This document shows, piece by piece, positions 31,996 to 43,650 of a DNA stretch of 64,000 nucleotides. This DNA is from Enchytraeus crypticus (lineage: Eukaryota; Annelida; Clitellata; Enchytraeida; Enchytraeidae). The stretch covers positions 28,501 through 92,500 of the forward strand of contig CAJHZI010000696.1 of the NCBI GenBank assembly GCA_905160935.1, given 5' to 3'. Under the pieces are notes generated by a model. That model was given only the letters and a program-made list of their open reading frames with translations. It did not search any database and was not told the DNA's origin. A program made the position numbers and the translations under genes. The first letter of the stretch is position 1. The number at the start of each line of letters is the position of its first letter.

Positions 31996-34696
31996 TACAG
32001 GCAACATTGAACAGGCAACACTGAACAGTGTCCCACCTAGGGCTTTGGCTACGTCGAGCAATACAGATGAGCGTGAGGTTGCAGCACTACTATAAACAGT
32101 GGGGGTGAGGAAGATAAATAGGCCCTAATGAATTCTCAATGGGAAGGTTAATTTTTCAAACCAGTTTGGGCGAAGTCTGAAACTATTATAAGTTGAAATT
32201 CTGACTTAAGTCCCCTTTACAAATCCATCGCTGGTTGCGGGAAGAGATACATTAGCCTCGGCCTACTGAAATTCTGAACCACCAAATTAGGCAAAATAGG
32301 TCGTAGACGGTGTGACACATAGGGCTTAAAATACAATTTCATACAATGGAAATATTATGTTGCCCAAAGTACATAACCTAGCAAGTATCAATTTGTTGTG
32401 AACTTACAAGTTTGTGCATAAACTTTTGCTTACAGTTACACGCACAAACAATTAACTCTGTATGAGCATACAACCGAAAAAAGTTTGCAAGTTAAAAAAA
32501 CTAACACATAAGGCGATGTTTAAATCTATGGATTTTTCTGATCGGCCTAAAATATTTAGGGCCTATTCCAACTTTCTTCTTTTGCCTCAAGATGATGCCT
32601 CCGAGTAATAAATCGGTTGATTACTCGAGGAATGTGAATGCCAACTTCTGGATGTATCATGAATAGCCTATAAATAAGAGTGAGTCCTGTTAGTCGATCG
32701 CGCGTCGGTCATTCGGTTAATGCAAAATATAAGAAAAAAATGTAGCAATAGTTGGTGATGCCAAGCCATAAGCATAAACTCAGTGGTAGTCTGCGTTCAA
32801 CTGGTGATAAAGGGGGAGGGGCAAATACCCGCAGCCCCCTGTCTTCGTCCCTGAAAAACAAACAATAGTAGGAATAGCCAAGGGCTCAGTGGAAGATTAA
32901 GTTCAGCTTTAGCCCCCATCTTGTACCCGTCCCTGGCCACTGAACTCAGCTGATAAATTACAGAAAACGAAATCAGGAATGAATAAATTTCTAAAGCGAA
33001 AAATGAAGAAAAAACATGTAAAATTAAATAGCGACCCTTGTCACCGTCAACGTCCAAACCGACGTCAGAAAGGGCATGTGGTTGGCGAGAGCCTAGGCTC
33101 CAGAAATTGTCCCTGAATGTTTTAATAACAATTAAGTAATTTTCCAATATTAAATTTCCTAATCTCGATCCTAGTTATACTGGGAATCAAAGGGAAGATG
33201 ATCATGATGAAATAACAAGCCTACAAGAACAACATACGAAGCAATGAGAAAATGGTAGAATGTGATGAATTTACATAATGAAACGTTAAATTCTTATTTA
33301 TTAACAAAATTTGATAAAGATGACATTCAGATCTATGGTACCTGTAATTTTGTACGTGTCAACAACAGATAAGAAAGAAGGAACAAAGAACCGTGAGGAT
33401 GGTGAAGTCAAAGACTAAGTAAATAAAATTGGAACTAAGATCTGTATGACATATATTGAAACTCAAGAGAATGATTTTGAAATAATCTATGATAGGAACT
33501 GACGAAAACTGATCAGATCAAAATAAAGTAAACAGTTGAGGCAATTATAAATATGCAAAAAGGAAAGCAGGGATTTATAACGTAAGCCAACCAGCATAGG
33601 CCGCTGAAGCTCCTTGTAGGTGGGCGGGCAATGGTATGATCTCCATCCCATTGCATCTTTCTCCACATTCCCTACCTACCTCATATCCTCCACTCTTTAT
33701 CTTTTCTTCCCCCTCCAAATCATCTAATGGATGAATTTCTGTGTAGCGAAAGATGCCCCGCGAAATTCTACTTTAATTATTATGTCAAAGTTAGCATTTT
33801 AGCCTAACGTTACTCGGAGGATGTAATAGTTGCTATTTGTTAAAAGAATTAACACTTATACGGGGATCAGGCACATTAGGCATCCTCGACTTACAAGTTC
33901 CTTTTGTTGAGAGCATAAATTATGAAAATAAAATTTGCACTCAGGTTTTTTCTTGCAGACCCAAAGGGTGGTAGGGCAAGAGATAGGGCTTGCCCACAAG
34001 GAACAAAAAGTGGGACGGCAGTTGTCCATCCTGTCCAATAGGCTCCGCCGCCAATGCCAACCAGCAGAATTTTTGACAAGATCAGAAAGAGATGCAAATT
34101 GAAACGTGTGAAACTAAAAAGTGCACAGTACTGATATCTGGCCAAAAGATATCACTACGATTGTGATGATTCCAATTCCTAAAAACTAATGTTGCGGAAT
34201 GTTCAGACTACAGAATAAGACTGCACATGCGTATGGACCTAAAATCTTATGAAAATATTAAATAATTGTATTTAATCAAAATTAGAAACGATATGGAGTA
34301 GGCCTCACTCAAATGATACTAAAACAGCGATTCCTACATTGCTTAATTCAGCGACTCCCACTTTAACCTTTCAAGTGGCCATCCCAGACTTTGCTAATTT
34401 TTGACTACTTTTATATATATTCGTTTGTTACTTGAAATCTGACATACCGCAGAAAACGTACAAACATACATGGAACAAAAGGAAAATAGAAAGTTCAATA
34501 ATACCAAGATACCAATAGTCCAAGATAATGTTTCATAACAGCCATTATACGATATTCTAATGATAAAATCTTAATTACGAAAGGAGTGCGTTTAAATGGC
34601 ATTTTAAATGGATGGGCGCTCCCAGTGAGCTTGATGTTAAAATATAATAAATCTTGCTGTTATTACAAAACAATCTAACAGTCGCAGATAGATTTC
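31996..34696. other. Mostly featureless; fragments of dispersed repeats
   Basis: 33050-33115 is an inverted piece of the 61771-62010 repeat (GACGTCAGAAAGGGCATG, GAGCCTAGGCTCCAG). 33590-33740 resembles decayed LINE-A 3' end sequence. 34195-34380 matches 11690-11870. No frame in the rest is supported. Confidence 0.45.
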
Positions 34697-35929
34697 ATTA
34701 TACATTATACATGATTACATTATACGAGAAGATAATGTCACAGTCACGCAAAATGCTAACAATGCATTTTAAACCAAGATTAAATTAGTTATAGCTTTAT
34801 AGCATCATTTAGTGTCAAGCGGGTTATGAAGTTTTTATCATTCAAAGAGCTACGCTTAGTTGGTATGGCGTAACTTCTTTTTGCAACGTTTCTTCGGGTT
34901 TGATATGAATGTTGGTTTAATGAGGGCATTAGCGGAGCCAGCAAGTGATTAGGATTATTACAGACTGAGCTAAATGGCTTACTGTCAGCTGACATACAGA
35001 GATTCTCAAAAATTTGCTCTTTGTTATAAAAACCAGCCCTTTTTGCACGTCTTAAAAATGCTTCTAGGCGGTTTCTGTCGTCAGTAGAAGTAAACCCCCA
35101 CCAAAATTGTAAGGCGTAAAGTAATTTACTAAGAGTAGAAGCCACACTATCTGAAGGAGTTCATTTGATAGACCTTTTTTGCGCAAGGAGTATATAGCAA
35201 AAATATTACTCGAACATGAGGATATAAGGTTGAATATGTGAGAAGAAATGGAAAAATTACACGAAATAGTGACTCCCAAACATTTGATATTTGAAACTCG
35301 TTCTATTCCATCTAAATGGGGCAATTCAATTGTTTAAAGCTAGGTGACTTAAAGATTATTTCCTTAGATTTACTTCTGTTTAGTTGTAGATTGTTTACTG
35401 AAGCTCATCTTTCTAAATTCATTAATTCTGCTCAGTTAAATGGAAATGTGATGATGATGCTATAAGATATGTATCATCAGCAAATTTTAGTAAAGAATTT
35501 GCTGAATGCATTGTCCTTAGATCAGAGGAAACAACAATAAATACAAGAGGACCAATGGCAGACCCTTGGACAACACTTGCATTTATTGTTTTAGGAGAGG
35601 ATAATTAACCTTCGAAGATGGTCCTATGAGAACGGTCAGATAAGAAGCTAGCAATCCACCCATTAACAGAATCAGGAATATTCAGCTTGCAAAGCTTTGA
35701 AATCATCTGTGAATGTTTGATGGCATCAAATGCCTTACTGAAATCAAGAGCTATCACTCTAACAAACGTTTGGTTTTCAAGTATTGAGGATATTTTGTGA
35801 AAGAGAGTGATAAGGGCGGCAGTGGGAGAACCTGTTGGTCGAAAAGCAAACTGGTTAACTAAGTCAAGGTCTGGAGGAGGAGACAAGAGCGCCGCGTAGA
35901 TGTATCTTGAAGTGATGATACGTTGATAG
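34697..35929 (-). mobile_element. LINE-D, 3' half (RT palm to C-terminus)
   Basis: The minus strand encodes, in order and with frame breaks, RYIYAALLSPPPDLDLVNQF, LDFSKAFDAIKHSQMISKL, a KFADDTYLIAS-type catalytic motif (around 35490), VSNIKCLGVTIS, LYALQFWWG, and a C-terminal block ending in LNDAIKL. This is the order of a LINE reverse transcriptase. The 3' tail is made of ATAATGTA words. The 5' half is at 43651-44640; between them sit 7.7 kb of later insertions. Confidence 0.75.
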
Positions 35930-36786
35930 TGAAGTTGGTGCCTCCGGGGCTGCCATATTTGCTCCTGCATTTTATTCGCGTTTTCTGTAAATATCTTTGT
36001 ACTTGGTCGATTTCGTTGATTTTTTATAGCTGATATATGTTACGAATCTGTTCTGCGTATGACTGCTAACAATGTTATATAATTATTAAGTGATTTACTC
36101 TATTAATCAACAAGTATTATTGAAGTATAACATCGATATCTCTGGATTATTTCATAAAGTACTTTATTCATAAAGTAGATTATTCATAAAGTATTCATAA
36201 ATTATTGTTCATAAAGTAGATTATTTCATAGCTGGCTGACACGTGCTGCAGCAACAGATCAAGGTCACGAAATCTCCATATCATAGTTTAGATTTTCGCT
36301 CTCGTTGTCTACTGAATTTCATAAGAACGTTATCAAACTCAACAACTTTTATATAACGGAGGCTTCTCTCTTCTTCTACAAGTAATAATGGATTAATGGA
36401 TTATTATTATTATTGACGTTCTAACTTCTGAAAAGCAGTTCTAACTTCTGAAAAGCAGTTCTAACTTCTGAATAGCGTCTGTATTATGTAATTTGATTTT
36501 TATTAACTCACATTCGTTGGATATTCGTTCTGTCTCGTGCAGCAGCAGCTCACCAAGCTATGTCTTCTGCTTGCGGACCATTCTCTGCAGCAGCTGAGGC
36601 TACGAGGCCTATTGTTTATAGTCGCGCTCCACTCTTCTCTATACGTCGCTCTACTAGCGTCAGCAGCTGCATCAGCAGCTGTGCGCTTCAAAATATCTCG
36701 TCTCTGGGCCTGCTGCACTACAGAGGTTGTCGTAGTGGAGTGAATAAAAAGCGGCCTATTCAAGCCATCGCTACTCGTGGCAGTCA
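35930..36786 (+). mobile_element. LINE-C copy 2, 5' part
   Basis: This region lies directly against the split LINE-D and is followed, after the hAT/FB insertion, by LINE-C endonuclease sequence. The frame near 36700 reads LHYRGCRSGVNKKRPIQAIA, the basic 'RGCRGG..' leader found just before the endonuclease domain in CR1/L2-type LINEs. The rest is presumed 5' UTR, including threefold repeated TTCTAACTTCTGAAAAGCAG near 36419-36475. Confidence 0.55.
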
Positions 36787-37291
36787 CAGAGATGAGCATT
36801 TTATGAATTTCCAGAGTTCGGGCTCGGTTCGTTGAAAATGAAAGTTCGATTCGCTTAGGGTTCGGTTAGCAGTTGACAATTTGAGAGTTCGGTTCGGTTC
36901 GTTGAAAATGAAAGTTCGGTTCGGGTTCGGTTCTAACAAGGGTTCGGGTTCGGGTTCGGCTTGCTTTCCAACTCGCAAGAGTTCGATTAGAGTTCGAAAT
37001 GTTTTGTTTGGATAATGTTGCAATTTTTTAACTTTATTTATAATAACTATGGTTATGACAAACATGTTTAGAATGGTTTATGGTAAATATGCTTAAAAGT
37101 TAATTAAGTCATAATAGCAGCCACATTTTTTCACCTGGTTAAAAATATGACAAAAAGGAGAGAAGTGGTATTTATTTCTGTACATTTCTTAAAATATTGT
37201 TAGTTGACCAACAAATGTTCATAATATAGATAATTAGCTTTATTATTGTATCTGAAATAATTTCCTTGATTACAACGAGCAAATGGAATGC

Positions 37292-38922
37292 TGAATATTG
37301 ATTCCTTTGCAGAAGCCAGGTAAACCAAAAGGGAAAGTAGAAAATCTAAGATCAATAATTCTATTAAATACTCTGAGGAAAATATTATGTATAATAATGT
37401 TCAACAGAATAAATAATGAAATAGACAGTAAAATTCCATTAAGTCAGGCCGCATATAGAAGAGGGAGAAGCACCACAGAAAATGTATGTGCATTGAAACT
37501 AATAATAGAAAAAGCAATAATAAATAAAAATGTAAATATTGAAATACTTTTATTAAATATGAGTAAAGCGTTTGATTGTGTAAACAGAAAGATATTAATT
37601 GAAGATTTAAAAAAATTACTAGTTAAAGATGAACTTTATATAATAAAAGTTTTAATAGAAAATGTAAAAACAAAAGTTATAAACGACAATTTTGAAGGAA
37701 AAAATATAATACCAACACAGGAGTTCCTCAAGGAGACTGCTATATATACTATTTACTCTATACCTAGCCATAGCTTTAAATGCAAAGGAAGATAATAATA
37801 TACCAGTAGAAGTACAAGATTATAAATATTGGAATAAAAACAAAAATGAGAAAATTAATATAGAAACAATAGATCAGCAGTTTGCCGATGATATAGGATG
37901 GATTATTTTTGGAAATAACAAATCTGATGAATTAATAGAATATGTAGAAAATAGATTAAAAAGGAGAGATTTACAGATAAATAAAGATAAAACAGAGAAA
38001 ATAACTATACCAAACAAAAAAATTAAACACGCATTATAGTGAAATGATCAACAGTGTTGATATTTATCACTTTTAACACCACATGTTTAAACCGTTAGGC
38101 AATTTAGACCATTTTCCGTATAGCTAATCCAGTGAATGTCCGAGATTTTACTCTCAGATCAGCGTGGCTGGGATTTGAACCTACGAGGGTTCAATTCACC
38201 TCAGGATCTGACATTTAAAACTTCATGATGTTACCCCTACGCTATTAAGACATTCAACACAATAGATGATATGCAATGGTAAAATACTAGATACTTAGGA
38301 AGTATGCTATAATCAGAAAAAGATTTAAATCAAAGGAAAAAATTAACAATGATAGCATTTAATAAATATACATCTAAACTAAGAAATAGAAAATTAAACT
38401 AGAAAATAAGAATTAAAATATTTAATATATATATCAAACCTATCTTTATATACAACAGTGAATTATGGATAATAACTAAAGGCATTGAAAATAATATAGA
38501 TATATTTCAAAGAAAACTATTGAGAATCATATTAAATATAAAATACCCACACATATTTATCAATACGGATCTATATGACAGAACACAGGAAAAGCCATGG
38601 ACTGAATTAATAAAATTCAAAAGACTCAGTTGGATTGGACATATGCTAAGATTGAAAGAAAATACTCCAGTAAGGAAAGCTCTAAATTATAGTTAAATTA
38701 TAGCTCTAATAATATTATTACAAATATTAAAATGAAACTAGATTTGGGAAATAAATATACTTTAATTAAACAATATAATAAGGACATAGAAGAAATAGAC
38801 GGTCAATATAACCTAGCACAGAGTGCTGTGTATGATCTTGCCCAGGACCGGAATCAGTGGAGATAGAAGGTAAAAGAGGCTGCTCTAGTGTCCACAAAGT
38901 GACGGCAGAGAAGGAGAGAGAG
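37292..38922 (+). mobile_element. LINE-B copy 1, 5'-truncated, inside hAT-3
   Basis: Flanked by AAATGGAATGC (37281-37291) and AAATAGAATGC (38923-38933), an 11-bp duplication with one difference. It encodes an RT: PLQKPGKPKGKVENLRSIIL, LSQAAYRRGRSTTENVCALK, LLNMSKAFDCVNRKILIEDL, then FADDIGWIIFGN as the catalytic motif, and LSWIGHMLRL near the C-terminus. The 3' end is GTGACGGCAGAGAAGGAGAG. The first frame stays open for 165 codons, so the copy is fairly young. A SINE-1 sits inside at 38016-38255. Confidence 0.85.
38016..38255 (-). mobile_element. SINE-1 copy a, inside LINE-B
   Basis: Minus strand: GAATGTCTTAATAGCGTAGG GG (A-box type), AGGTGAATTGAACCC, a B box-like GGTTCAAATCCCAGCC, a body with AGTAAAATCTCGGACATTCA, and the end CACTATAATGCGTGTTTAAT. 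Comparison with LINE-B copy 2 (50931-50965) shows a clean insertion. Confidence 0.75.
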
Positions 38923-39840
38923 AAATAGAATGCTTCATCAATTTTTAAATTTTTATTGTCGCTATATATTTGATACGCTTATAATTAAGTGGAAATGTCT
39001 TGGCTAAAATTTGATCCAATATTTCAGAGACAAAGTGCAATTAAGTAACATAAAAATGTCAAATAAAGATGATTTGGTAAACACGTGTACTTTCATAGAA
39101 AAAAGATCATAATATACACCGTTTGCTATAAACTGACCAGTCATAAGCTTCATAATTTACCTAAGGGTTTCAAATTTTAAACTCTCAGATCAATTATGAA
39201 GTTACGAAAAAAGTTATGAAATTATTGCATTGTTATGGTGCAAAATTATTTACTCTAGATAGCCTTAACATATATTGAATGTCATATATAATTATTTGTA
39301 AATCTGGCTGCAAAAATATTAAGGTAGAACACTAAAATTAGAAAAAATTCATAATTTGAATTATAACAAGAACAAATCCAACTAGATTGAGTCAAGCATT
39401 TTCAGATTTTTATGGAATACTCTCATCACTTTTGTCTCTTTGATGTTAGTCTTCATTCCATATTTCAATGCCGTATCATTCAGACTATCCATTATCTTCT
39501 GTAGGCCCGTTTCGATTCCTGCTACCATTCCTCTGTACCGCTACCATTTTAAAATTTGTGTCGGAACCAGCCTTACCTGAATATATGCTTACAGTATCTA
39601 TACTGTAAGACATGTAAATGCAAAAACTAATATATATTTGTATTGTTCTTACTATCTTTATTTAATGTCAGGCTGCTGAAGAAGAAAGGAACTACAAGAG
39701 TTTGGTTCAGTTCGGTTTGAACGAAGTCTGGGTTCGGGTTCGCCCAGAGTTTGGAATCCGGTTCGGTTCGATTCGGCCAGAGTCTGGGTTCGGGTTCGGT
39801 ACAGAGTTCCGTCAGAGTCTGGGTTCGAGTTCGGAAAGTG

Positions 39841-40186
39841 AGGAAACTGACGTTAACCTTAGCTTTACCAGCTTTTAAAGATAAAAAACAAAAAGACAAA
39901 AGTGATGAGAGTGGAAGAGGTAAAGTCTATATCACAATAAATGGTAGGAGCTTGGAACAAGTAAGAAGTTTTAGATATTTTGGTCAGACCGTAACAGTGG
40001 GATTTCACAATCAAAACAGGCGTTCGATAATAGGAAAGATCCCTCAACAAAAAAGCTACAGCAAACCATAAATATAAAGATAGTGCATAATTTGGTTTGA
40101 ACTACGCTATTAGTATGATAATACTAATAGCGTTGTTCAAACCAAATTATACACTATCTTTATATTTATAATTATTGGAAGTAGTA
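39841..40186 (+). mobile_element. SINE-2 tail and LINE-A RT piece, with hairpin
   Basis: The inverted near-copy of 29291-29637: AGTGAGGAAACTGACGTTAA, then ITINGRSLEQVRSFRYFGQT, then the 49-bp hairpin (40068-40169), ending AATTATTGGAA at the FB terminus. Confidence 0.7.
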
Positions 40187-40450
40187 TAGTAACCCCAATA
40201 CAATAGCTGCTAGGCTATAGGCAGCTGCTAAGCTGTAGCCTAGCAGCTGCCTATAGCCTAGCAGCTGCTAGCAGCTGCTGCGGGCGGCGGCGGGCGGGTC
40301 TCGGGGCGGTGCTGCTGCGGCGCTGGTGCAGGGTGGATGACGCGCTGACGGGACGCCTCTGCTGAGGCCTGTCTAGACAAGTCTGAAAAGACCAGATGGT
40401 GCCATGACGCGGAGAATGTTCTAGAATATTGCGCAATGTCTGTAAGTACG
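40187..40450 (+). mobile_element. FB-type terminus, truncated
   Basis: Starts GTAGTATAGTAACCCCAATA, continues through the GCCTAGCAGCTGC words and the CpG-rich patch, and stops at GTCTGTAAGTACGATTA where LINE-C resumes. It keeps TCTAGACAAGTC, which FB-1's right arm lacks but its left arm has. Confidence 0.75.
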
Positions 40451-41687
40451 ATTAAGTATCTTAAATAAAATTAGGGAAGTGGAAATATTGATTAGAGAGG
40501 AAAATGTTTATTGTTTGGCCATTACTGAAACTTCGTTAACTGATAAATTAGTGATAATGAAATACATTTTAATGGTTTTTGTTTATTTAGAATTGTTTAT
40601 TTAGAAGGACTTAGTAAAAAAGCTGGGGAGCGGTGTCTTAATTTATATAAAAAATGAATTAAATCCTAGTGTAGCATATGAACTTTGTAACTTTGATTTT
40701 GAAGAAAGTTTATGGTGCAATATAAAATGTAAAAACAGTAATATAATTGTAGGAGTTGTCTATAGGTCACCAGATAGTAATAAGGCAAATGGCGAAGCCA
40801 TGTTTAGTCTATTAGGTAGCTTATTAGATAAAAGGGTTATAGTAGTGGGAGGCTTTAATTTCCCTGAATTAGATTGGGGCAATACCTCTATAATTGATGT
40901 ATCGCATCCATTTGTTGAATGCTTAAATAATAATTTTTAGATCAATACTGTAATGAACCTACAAGAGGAAGAAACTATTTAGATCTAGTTTTAAGCTCAG
41001 AAAACGATGTCGTCGGGATGTGTTCAGGATGTTGTCGAAGGAGAACCTTTTGAAACTGGTGACCATCAGATGATCAGGTTTCATATCAAAAGCAGTTGGG
41101 ACAACGAAGTTAAGAAATACGATTACTTTAAAGCAAACTATGAAGAAATTAGAATGCATGCAAAAAGTAGTAACTTGTTTCTTTTGTTAAGTGAAGACAA
41201 TGAGGATAGATACTGGAGCAAAATAAGTAGAAGTCTAAAAATGATTAGAAATGATTTGATTAAATTAAAGAGTAAAAATAAAGATAGATGCAAATGGATA
41301 ACGAAAAAAGCAAGAAGCAAAAGTAAAGCTAAAAAAGTGGCATGGATTTCATATAAACACAGTGATTTTAAGGATGAAACTTTATACAAAGATTAAAAGG
41401 AAAAGCATAATAAATCAGTGGCTGAAAATAGAAAAGCTAAAATAAATTTTGAAACAAAATTAGTTCATAATATAAAGAACGATGCAAAAAGTTTTTTTGC
41501 TTATGCAAATTCAAACAAAATAATAAAACTAAAATTGGCCCATTAAGAGATACTACTGGAAACATTATAGAAAATAATAAATGTGCTGCAGATCAATCAT
41601 TTAAATAAGTACTTTAGTACAGTTTTCGTAGAGGAAGATGTGACAAATATGCCAGTGCCATGCAAAGTTTTTCAGGGCAGTATTAAT

Positions 41688-41723
41688 AAGTCTTAAAACA
41701 GCGCAAAAGCTGTTTTAAGACTT
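41688..41723. repeat. Perfect short hairpin in LINE-C
   Basis: AAGTCTTAAAACAGC, spacer GCAAAA, exact reverse complement, at a point where LINE-C coding sequence is missing. Confidence 0.9.
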
Positions 41724-42100
41724 TTTCCTCAGGATTTCAGGGAGGCTCTAATTGTACCAATACATCAGAAAGGTGCAAAGGACAAAGCAGAAAACTATAG
41801 ACCTATCAGTCTTACAAGTATTATTGGGAAAGTTTTCGAGAGCCTCATTAAGGATAAAACTACTAGTTTTCTAGAAGTAAATAAGCTAATAAGAAATAGT
41901 CAACATGTCTTTACTAGTGGACGTTCCTGTCTCACTAATTTATTAGACTTCTCCGAGGCAGTGTCTAAAGAACTAGACATAGGAAATTGTGTGGATGTTC
42001 TGCATTTAGATTTAGCAAAGGCTTTCGACAAGATTCCGCACAAGAGATTAATTAAAAAGTTAGAGGCGCATGGTATAACAGGTAATATAGGTTATGGATA

Positions 42101-42141
42101 GAGAGTTGGTTGACCAATCTTCTATTGGTCAACCAACTCTC
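42101..42141. repeat. Perfect short hairpin in LINE-C RT
   Basis: GAGAGTTGGTTGACCAAT, spacer CTTCT, exact reverse complement, within the coding block WIESWLTN. The inverted copy appears inserted into the RT frame. Confidence 0.9.
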
Positions 42142-42593
42142 AATGCACCAAAGAGTGTGCATTGAGGGTGTGTTTTCTGAATGGGCTGATGTTAAAAGTG
42201 GTGTGCCGCAAGGGATCCGTGCTGGGCCCTCTATTATTTATAATATATATAAATGATATGAATGAAGAAATTCTATCTAAATTTAATAATTTGCGGACGA
42301 TTCAAAAATTTCAAAAAGTGTTAACAATGCTCATGATGTTAGAATATTAGCAGATAATATAGTAAAAATACAAAATTGGTCTAGTATCTGGCAGATGGAA
42401 TTCAATATTGATAAATGTAGGGTAATGCATTTGGGTAAAAATAGTTTAAATACTGATTTCGTTCTATACCACACAATACTAAAGTCGACCAATAGTGAAA
42501 AAGATCTAGGTGTATTGTTAGATAAGTCATTAAAGTTTAGAGAACAAGTTAATAAAGTAGCTAACAGTGCGAATTCTATTCTATGTTTGATTT

Positions 42594-43072
42594 GGAGATG
42601 GGAATTTCATGAGTTTTCATAGTTCGGTTCGGTTCGTTGAAAATGAAAGTTCGGTTCGGTTCGGGTTCGGTTAGGAGTTGACAATTTTAGAGTTCGGGTT
42701 CGGTTCGGATTCGGCTTGCTTTCACCTCACAAGAGTTCGATTCGAGTTCGAAATGGTTTGGTTTGGATAATGTTGCAATTATTTAACATTACTTATAATA
42801 ATCACGGTTATGATAAATATGTTTTAAATGGTTTATGCTAAATGTGCTTAAAAATACATGAATACAATAAAACTGCCACATTTTTCACCTGAGTAAAAAT
42901 ATGGCAATAAAAAAGGAGAGAAGTGGTACTTATTCCTGTACATTTCAATATTTCTTAAAATATTGTAACTTGACCCACAAATGTTCAGAAAATAGATATT
43001 TAGCTTTATTACTGTATATGAAAAATTCTCCTTGATTTTAACCAGCAAATAGAATGCTTCATCAATTTAGGG
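42594..43072 (+). mobile_element. hAT-4, left-end fragment in LINE-C
   Basis: GGAGATGGGAATTTCATGAG then the GTTCGG cluster, then the AT-rich interior up to GAATGCTTCATCAATTTA. Only the left ~480 bp are present. Compared with LINE-C copy 1, about 250 bp of LINE-C between the flanks are missing, so a deletion accompanied or followed the insertion. Confidence 0.7.
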
Positions 43073-43650
43073 GAGATCTGATAGAAGTGTTCAAAATTCT
43101 AAAGGGTAAAGTTGATTGCAACACTTGGTTTAATTTAACTAATAGCTGCAGAACTAGAGGTCATAAATACAAACTTGTTAAACCTAGAAGTAGATTAGAT
43201 GTACATAAAAACTTTTTTAGTCAGAGAATTATTAATAGCTGGAATGAGCTTCCAGAGGAAGTTGTAGAAGCAAAATCCATAAATCAATTTAAAAATTTGT
43301 ACGATAAATATAAGAAGTTGGTGTAATATTGCCCTATGTGTAAAATTACTTGTTAGATATTAGGTCCTAATTAGGTACTTTAGGTTGTATAGATATGTGT
43401 CATTAGGCTAGGTCTAAAGAGAAAATAAAGCCATTTTTTCATTCAAATAGCTGTTTACCTTGTTTTTTGTAAATGCTGTTTCATGTCATATCTAGCCTAA
43501 ATATGTATATTGTGTTAGTTAAGTACATGTATGCTTTATGACTTTATGCTCTCTGTTAGTTAATTGTGTAGGTCTAGCTTTTAGTTTCTATTGTGTTTTA
43601 ATGAGTTTTAAACAAGCAATAATTTGATTTCTGACTCGGAAACTGTTATG
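43073..43650 (+). mobile_element. LINE-C copy 2, C-terminus and 3' UTR
   Basis: The open frame to 43326 carries RGDLIEVFKILKG and DVHKNFFSQRIINSWNELPE, the CR1-type ending. A ~320-nt 3' UTR ends TTTCTGACTCGGAAACTGTT. The following ATGTTCAG is LINE-D sequence. Confidence 0.8.

Larger units (their letters stand above)
36787..39840 (+). mobile_element. hAT-3, interrupted by LINE-B
   Basis: The start CAGAGATGAGCATTTTATG is a diverged hAT-1 end, followed by the GTTCGGTTCGG cluster. The far cluster is at 39710-39840. Outside the LINE-B insertion it is the inverted near-duplicate of 29638-31003. The distal terminus is replaced by SINE-2, LINE-A and FB sequence, as in hAT-2. A minus-strand LINE-A piece lies at about 39415-39550. 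Confidence 0.7.
40451..42593 (+). mobile_element. LINE-C copy 2, endonuclease and RT
   Basis: An APE-type endonuclease is readable with breaks: SILNKIREVEILIREENVYC, AITETSL, AGERCLNLYKK (damaged GG.LIYI), SNIIVGVVYRSPDSN, VVGGFNFPELDWGN (usual GDFN, with D to G), YLDLVLSSEN, and GDHQMIRF at 41060. The RT follows: [51 protein letters not shown], and MEFNIDKCRVMHLGKN. A deletion with a hairpin removes sequence near 41690; a second hairpin sits at 42101-42141. Several frameshifts make it inactive. CR1-like clade inferred from these motifs. Confidence 0.8.

Noticed and set aside
36503-36835. Overlapping frames on both strands rich in Ser/Ala/Cys
   Set aside because: GC-richer CAGCAGC-type sequence that lies in the presumed 5' region of LINE-C; only the short RGCRSG piece is interpretable.
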